58,600 bases of DNA from Desulfonatronovibrio magnus (lineage in GTDB: Bacteria; Desulfobacterota; Desulfovibrionia; Desulfovibrionales; Desulfonatronovibrionaceae). Each line of letters begins with the position of its first letter. Position 1 is the first letter of the stretch. A model generated the notes under the pieces. It was given only the letters and a program-made list of their open reading frames with translations. It was not told the origin of the DNA and searched no databases. The stretch is from assembly GCF_000934755.1 (NCBI RefSeq), contig NZ_JYNP01000038.1, positions 1 through 58,600 of the forward strand, given 5' to 3'. Of the stretch, positions 55,658 to 58,600 are shown in pieces. The translations under genes and the position numbers were made by a program.

Positions 55658-57799
55658 CTATAGACTTTCATCCTTGAACCCCAAAAACTTAGAAGGCTCC
55701 CCATAACTGGTAACCAGAAGTGTCTTCCTTGCTCTGGTTGCAGCTACATAGAGCAGTGACCGCTCCATGACCTCGTTGTCTCGGGCAATAAACTCATCGC
55801 TGGTCGCAAAATGCTCACTGTCATAAGGCACAATGGTCTTGTTCACCGAGGCTATGATCATATGATCAAATTCCAAACCCTTGACCCTGTGCATGGTGGC
55901 CAATCGGAGCCCTTTCTTTTCTGAGCTGATGGCATCACCTGGTAAAATCTTGATGACATCAATATTTAAATCTTCGAGTCTTTCCTTGTATTGTTCCAGT
56001 ATTTTGTTGGTACGAACAGCAAGGCAGACACAGCTCAAGTCTTCACCTGCCTGTTCAAGTGCCTGGATATGCTTCAGGATATGAGTAATTTCATCTTCAA
56101 AGGTGGGCAGGTTATGGACTGCCGGCTGGAGCCCATGCATCATGGACAAGTACCCATTACTTTCTTTCTGTGCTTCACCCAGGCTCTCACCGGGGATGCT
56201 GCTAATGATACTTTCCGCCCAGATCCGGTTTTCTTCAGTTGTCCGGTAATTTATCCTTAGCTTTTTTCCCCTGCCGCGAATATTAATCCCGCATCTACCA
56301 AGCACTGCTTTACGGCGATATATTCTCTGGTGAGCATCTCCGGCTATGAACAGATCATTTGCACTTTCTGGAACTAATTGCCTGAGAAGTCTGAAGGCCA
56401 GAGGCCCCATGTCTTGAGCCTCATCAACTATTGCAGCACTGTACTTTACCAGGCCGGGATTGTTTTCAAGCATGACCAGGGCGTCATGCATGGCATCATC
56501 TGGTTCTTTGAGCATGTTGTCATTCAAAAGCAGCCTGTACTCCTCAAAAACAGCCCATAGAGCCACTCGCTCTTTGCGGCTTATCCTTATGCCTCGTCCG
56601 GTCCTGTCTGTATCTAAGTATTGCTGCAGGGTAGTAATACCTTCAGACTGAATAAGGTGTTCCCACTCCTCACGAAAAAATGATTTATCAAATCTGATTG
56701 ATAAATCACCTGAGGCACGCTTCAGAGCTTTTTCCCAGAAAACGAGGTGTCTGCCATCATAGGAAATATCGAATTCATATCCGTTCTGACGCAGAAAGAG
56801 ATTGACCCACCTATCTAAGTTGACCACTTCAATCTTGCTAAAACCATCTGCTGAACAAATCTTTTCCAGATTAAATTCAAGATCTGCTGCCAGATTTCTG
56901 GTGAATGTGGTGAAAAGTATCTTATCGCTGTTTTGATTAAATATATTTTCTGCCAGCCACTTGGCCCGGTGCAGGGCAGCAACGGTTTTGCCTGTTCCGG
57001 CTCCTCCCATTGCCCGAACCGGTCCGTTCCAGGAACGCTCCACCAGCATTCTCTGGGCAGGGTGAAGGAATACTCTCCATTTTTCCAGGGGAGCCTCAAG
57101 CATGGCCATCAACTCCTTATCATCTGCAACTACTCGGAAACGGCGCTTTGAATCAGGATGTTCCAGGGCTTGAGCAATGTCCTGCCGGTCTATATTGGAA
57201 GGCTGATCATAATTAATAAGCTCGTTGAAAACCTCTTCCACAGAAAACCCTTCAGCAAGAAAATAAAGCGCCTCGTATGCTTCATGGGGCAAACCTGACG
57301 ACATTGCCTCCAGCTGCTTCATTGTTCTAATATTTCTGATTTTGGGAAGGAGCTCCTCGGGAACTCCCATTTTTTTCAGATGTCGATCATGTACGCCATC
57401 AAAAAGGCAAGGCTCACTTAAGTCAAAGGTATCTTCTTGTGGTTCGGCTTCAAAAACGCTTTCATATATCTGAATACTTCCTGTTTCGGGATTGATTGTG
57501 CACTTTTTATTTCTGGCCCAGCTGTATGCGTCATCATGCTGATCAACCCACAACAAAACATAAACATTTCCTTTTGCAGGTTTGAGCACTATTCCTCTGT
57601 AAGCATCATCAATCCGCACTGAACGGTAGTTGGAATCAGCAGCCACATTAATTTTTTCATAGTTGATACCCGGAAGCATTGGATTACTCTGGAATTTCTG
57701 AACAAAATTCGCCACCCGTGACTGTTTCTTGGGGGGTATCTTAGAAAAAGAATCAAGGAAATCACTGGAAATGGCTACCTTGATATGGGGATGAGTCAT
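55658..57799 (-). CDS. UvrD-type helicase with N-terminal RelE/ParE-like domain
   Basis: The 713-residue superfamily 1 helicase has an N-terminal RelE/ParE-like toxin fold (about 1-95; KIPPKKQSRVANFVQKF, SVRIDDAYRGIV and VLLWVDQHDDAYSWARN). Helicase motifs follow: GGAGTGKT (265-272), VDEAQDMG (near 460), INYRTTEENR, and ATMHRVKGLEFDHMIIASVN, with VAATRARKTLLVTS last. Such fusions occur in defence loci. AAGGACAGATC precedes the ATG. It lies 48 bp after the LRAT gene and 151 bp before the dynamins. Confidence 0.88.
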   Translation of the reverse strand: MTHPHIKVAISSDFLDSFSKIPPKKQSRVANFVQKFQSNPMLPGINYEKINVAADSNYRSVRIDDAYRGIVLKPAKGNVYVLLWVDQHDDAYSWARNKKCTINPETGSIQIYESVFEAEPQEDTFDLSEPCLFDGVHDRHLKKMGVPEELLPKIRNIRTMKQLEAMSSGLPHEAYEALYFLAEGFSVEEVFNELINYDQPSNIDRQDIAQALEHPDSKRRFRVVADDKELMAMLEAPLEKWRVFLHPAQRMLVERSWNGPVRAMGGAGTGKTVAALHRAKWLAENIFNQNSDKILFTTFTRNLAADLEFNLEKICSADGFSKIEVVNLDRWVNLFLRQNGYEFDISYDGRHLVFWEKALKRASGDLSIRFDKSFFREEWEHLIQSEGITTLQQYLDTDRTGRGIRISRKERVALWAVFEEYRLLLNDNMLKEPDDAMHDALVMLENNPGLVKYSAAIVDEAQDMGPLAFRLLRQLVPESANDLFIAGDAHQRIYRRKAVLGRCGINIRGRGKKLRINYRTTEENRIWAESIISSIPGESLGEAQKESNGYLSMMHGLQPAVHNLPTFEDEITHILKHIQALEQAGEDLSCVCLAVRTNKILEQYKERLEDLNIDVIKILPGDAISSEKKGLRLATMHRVKGLEFDHMIIASVNKTIVPYDSEHFATSDEFIARDNEVMERSLLYVAATRARKTLLVTSYGEPSKFLGFKDESL

Positions 57800-57845
57800 G
57801 ATCTGTCCTTGCGGGTTAGAAAGAAATCATTCGGCTACACCGGGT

Positions 57846-58460
57846 TCAGCGACTCGGAAACTTGTTTTTATGGTCAACAATCAATTCAAGCGCTTCATAA
57901 AGACTGTCCTGCTTGATATCGTCCTGACTGGAATGTTTTGTCCTTTCAGGATTGCTGATCACCTTAATTTTCTTGCGGTATTTACTCGGAACACTTTCAA
58001 TCTCAGGTAGTTGCTGGCACTTACGCATGGTTTTATAGATTTCCACTCCGATCTTTGCCACAGCTTTGACCGATGAAGATGAACTTTCCGATGAAATGTA
58101 GGTTTGCTCAAAAATATCCACCACAGCATCAGCAGCCCTGACAACCTGCTCGCTATTTTTTTTGCCGGTCTTGCACCAGGTTGCAAAGTGCTCGCAGTTG
58201 TTGAAAAATAGATTATAGCTGTCTTCACCCAGGCGACTGAAGGCTCTTTCAAGTGTCTTGTCCGCTGAGTCATGCTTGCTGTAGTAACGGATCATTAAGT
58301 TACCGCCGGCAGTAAACTCGTGGATGTCAGTCCTTTTGACCGCTGCGTTGCGCTTTTGACCGGGTTCGCCGGTATAATGAATTACAGTCCCATCCCCGCA
58401 ATCTATGCCATGATGTGAGTACAATGCTCTTTGCACGAAAATGTGATCGCCTTTGGCCAT
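57846..58460 (-). CDS. LRAT/NlpC-P60-like domain protein
   Basis: The 204-residue protein opens with GDHIFVQRALYSHHGIDCGD, the LRAT-like 'GD.I....YxHHGI' motif. It has His17 and the catalytic Cys in NNCEHFATW (Cys89), the family's NCEHF box. LRAT-family proteins are thiol acyltransferases or hydrolases; bacterial members often appear in conflict systems. The C-terminal half is helical and basic. GGGGAGTAATCA precedes the ATG, 12 bp after the stop of the WYL gene. Confidence 0.85.
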   Translation of the reverse strand: MAKGDHIFVQRALYSHHGIDCGDGTVIHYTGEPGQKRNAAVKRTDIHEFTAGGNLMIRYYSKHDSADKTLERAFSRLGEDSYNLFFNNCEHFATWCKTGKKNSEQVVRAADAVVDIFEQTYISSESSSSSVKAVAKIGVEIYKTMRKCQQLPEIESVPSKYRKKIKVISNPERTKHSSQDDIKQDSLYEALELIVDHKNKFPSR

Positions 58461-58471
58461 TGATTACTCCC

Positions 58472-58600
58472 CTATTTCAGCTGACCAACATAGCCTTGCA
58501 ACTCTTCCCGCAAACGCCCAGTCAACCTCTCATCACCCACAATCCTCACATCCGGAATCCAATGCTTGACAAAACAAAGCACCTCAATATCCCGGTGATA
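58472..58600 (-). CDS. WYL-domain transcriptional regulator (partial, N-terminus outside window)
   Basis: Only the last 42 residues are visible (YHRDIEVLCFVKHWIPDVRI, then ERLTGRLREELQGYVGQLK). They fit the 'EVLxWVLxxGPxxRVLxPxxLRxRLREELxxxLxxY' C-terminus of WYL regulators, which commonly control defence islands. It lies directly upstream of, and probably cotranscribed with, the LRAT and helicase genes. Family call from the C-terminus only. Confidence 0.6.
   Translation of the reverse strand, partial: YHRDIEVLCFVKHWIPDVRIVGDERLTGRLREELQGYVGQLK

Noticed and set aside
37978-58600. Known multi-gene systems such as BREX, DISARM, Zorya, Lamassu or Pgl
   Set aside because: No PglZ, BrxC, DrmA/DrmB, ZorAB, LmuB or PglX-type genes are present; only the type I RM part is a standard system.

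Overview
The window looks like chromosomal DNA of a deltaproteobacterium (Desulfobacterota, possibly a Desulfovibrionales-type sulfate reducer). The clues are a desulforedoxin-like FeS4 mini-protein, a B12-binding/DUF4070 radical SAM protein, RAYT-type 'MPRANRYFLPDHVWH' element remnants, and GC-rich core genes interspersed with palindromic intergenic repeats. The taxonomic call is inference. Every gene judged intact lies on the minus strand; only two broken fragments (brnT, pgi) read on plus.

Layout from low to high coordinate. (1) 1-2 kb is debris: a partial Rpn-family nuclease, an ISL3-like terminal-repeat relic, a BrnT toxin cut off by a RAYT-derived miniature element, and a C-terminal phosphoglucose isomerase fragment. 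(2) 2-6.8 kb encodes a CheB-CheR-PAS fusion and a PAS histidine kinase. (3) 7.2-34 kb is a stress-survival island: CsbD, BON-domain proteins, lmo0937-type, DUF3096 and Thivi_2564 small membrane proteins, a VWA-OmpA protein, a radical SAM protein, a baeRF-like protein, pyruvate kinase, a PfkB kinase, a P-type cation ATPase and a 2,924-residue cyclic beta-1,2-glucan synthase. Four copies of one 40-60 bp motif precede blocks of these genes and look like a shared promoter or operator. Internal duplication and truncation, and an IS200-like element, show the island has been rearranged. (4) 34-36.9 kb is a PAS histidine kinase/NarL-type response regulator pair, well placed to control the island. (5) 36.9-37.6 kb is a second RAYT-derived element carrying a nested MITE with a TTAA duplication.

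(6) 38-58.6 kb is a continuous defence-type island. In transcription order (right to left) it holds: the C-terminus of a WYL regulator, an LRAT/NlpC-P60-like protein, a UvrD-type helicase with a RelE/ParE-like N-terminus, three overlapping dynamin-like GTPases, a YaaW-family protein, a membrane-anchored coiled-coil protein, a GmrSD-like DUF262-HNH protein, an unrecognised helical protein with a small ORF, and a type I restriction-modification operon with two different HsdM genes, HsdS and HsdR.

The most promising candidate for an undescribed system is the dynamin block at 46.9-55.5 kb. Three distinct large GTPases are translationally coupled, followed by a YaaW protein coupled to a TM/coiled-coil protein and then a DUF262 nuclease-like gene. 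The three-dynamin part recalls LeoABC of enterotoxigenic E. coli, but the accessory genes and the restriction-island setting suggest membrane-level phage defence. That function is inference.
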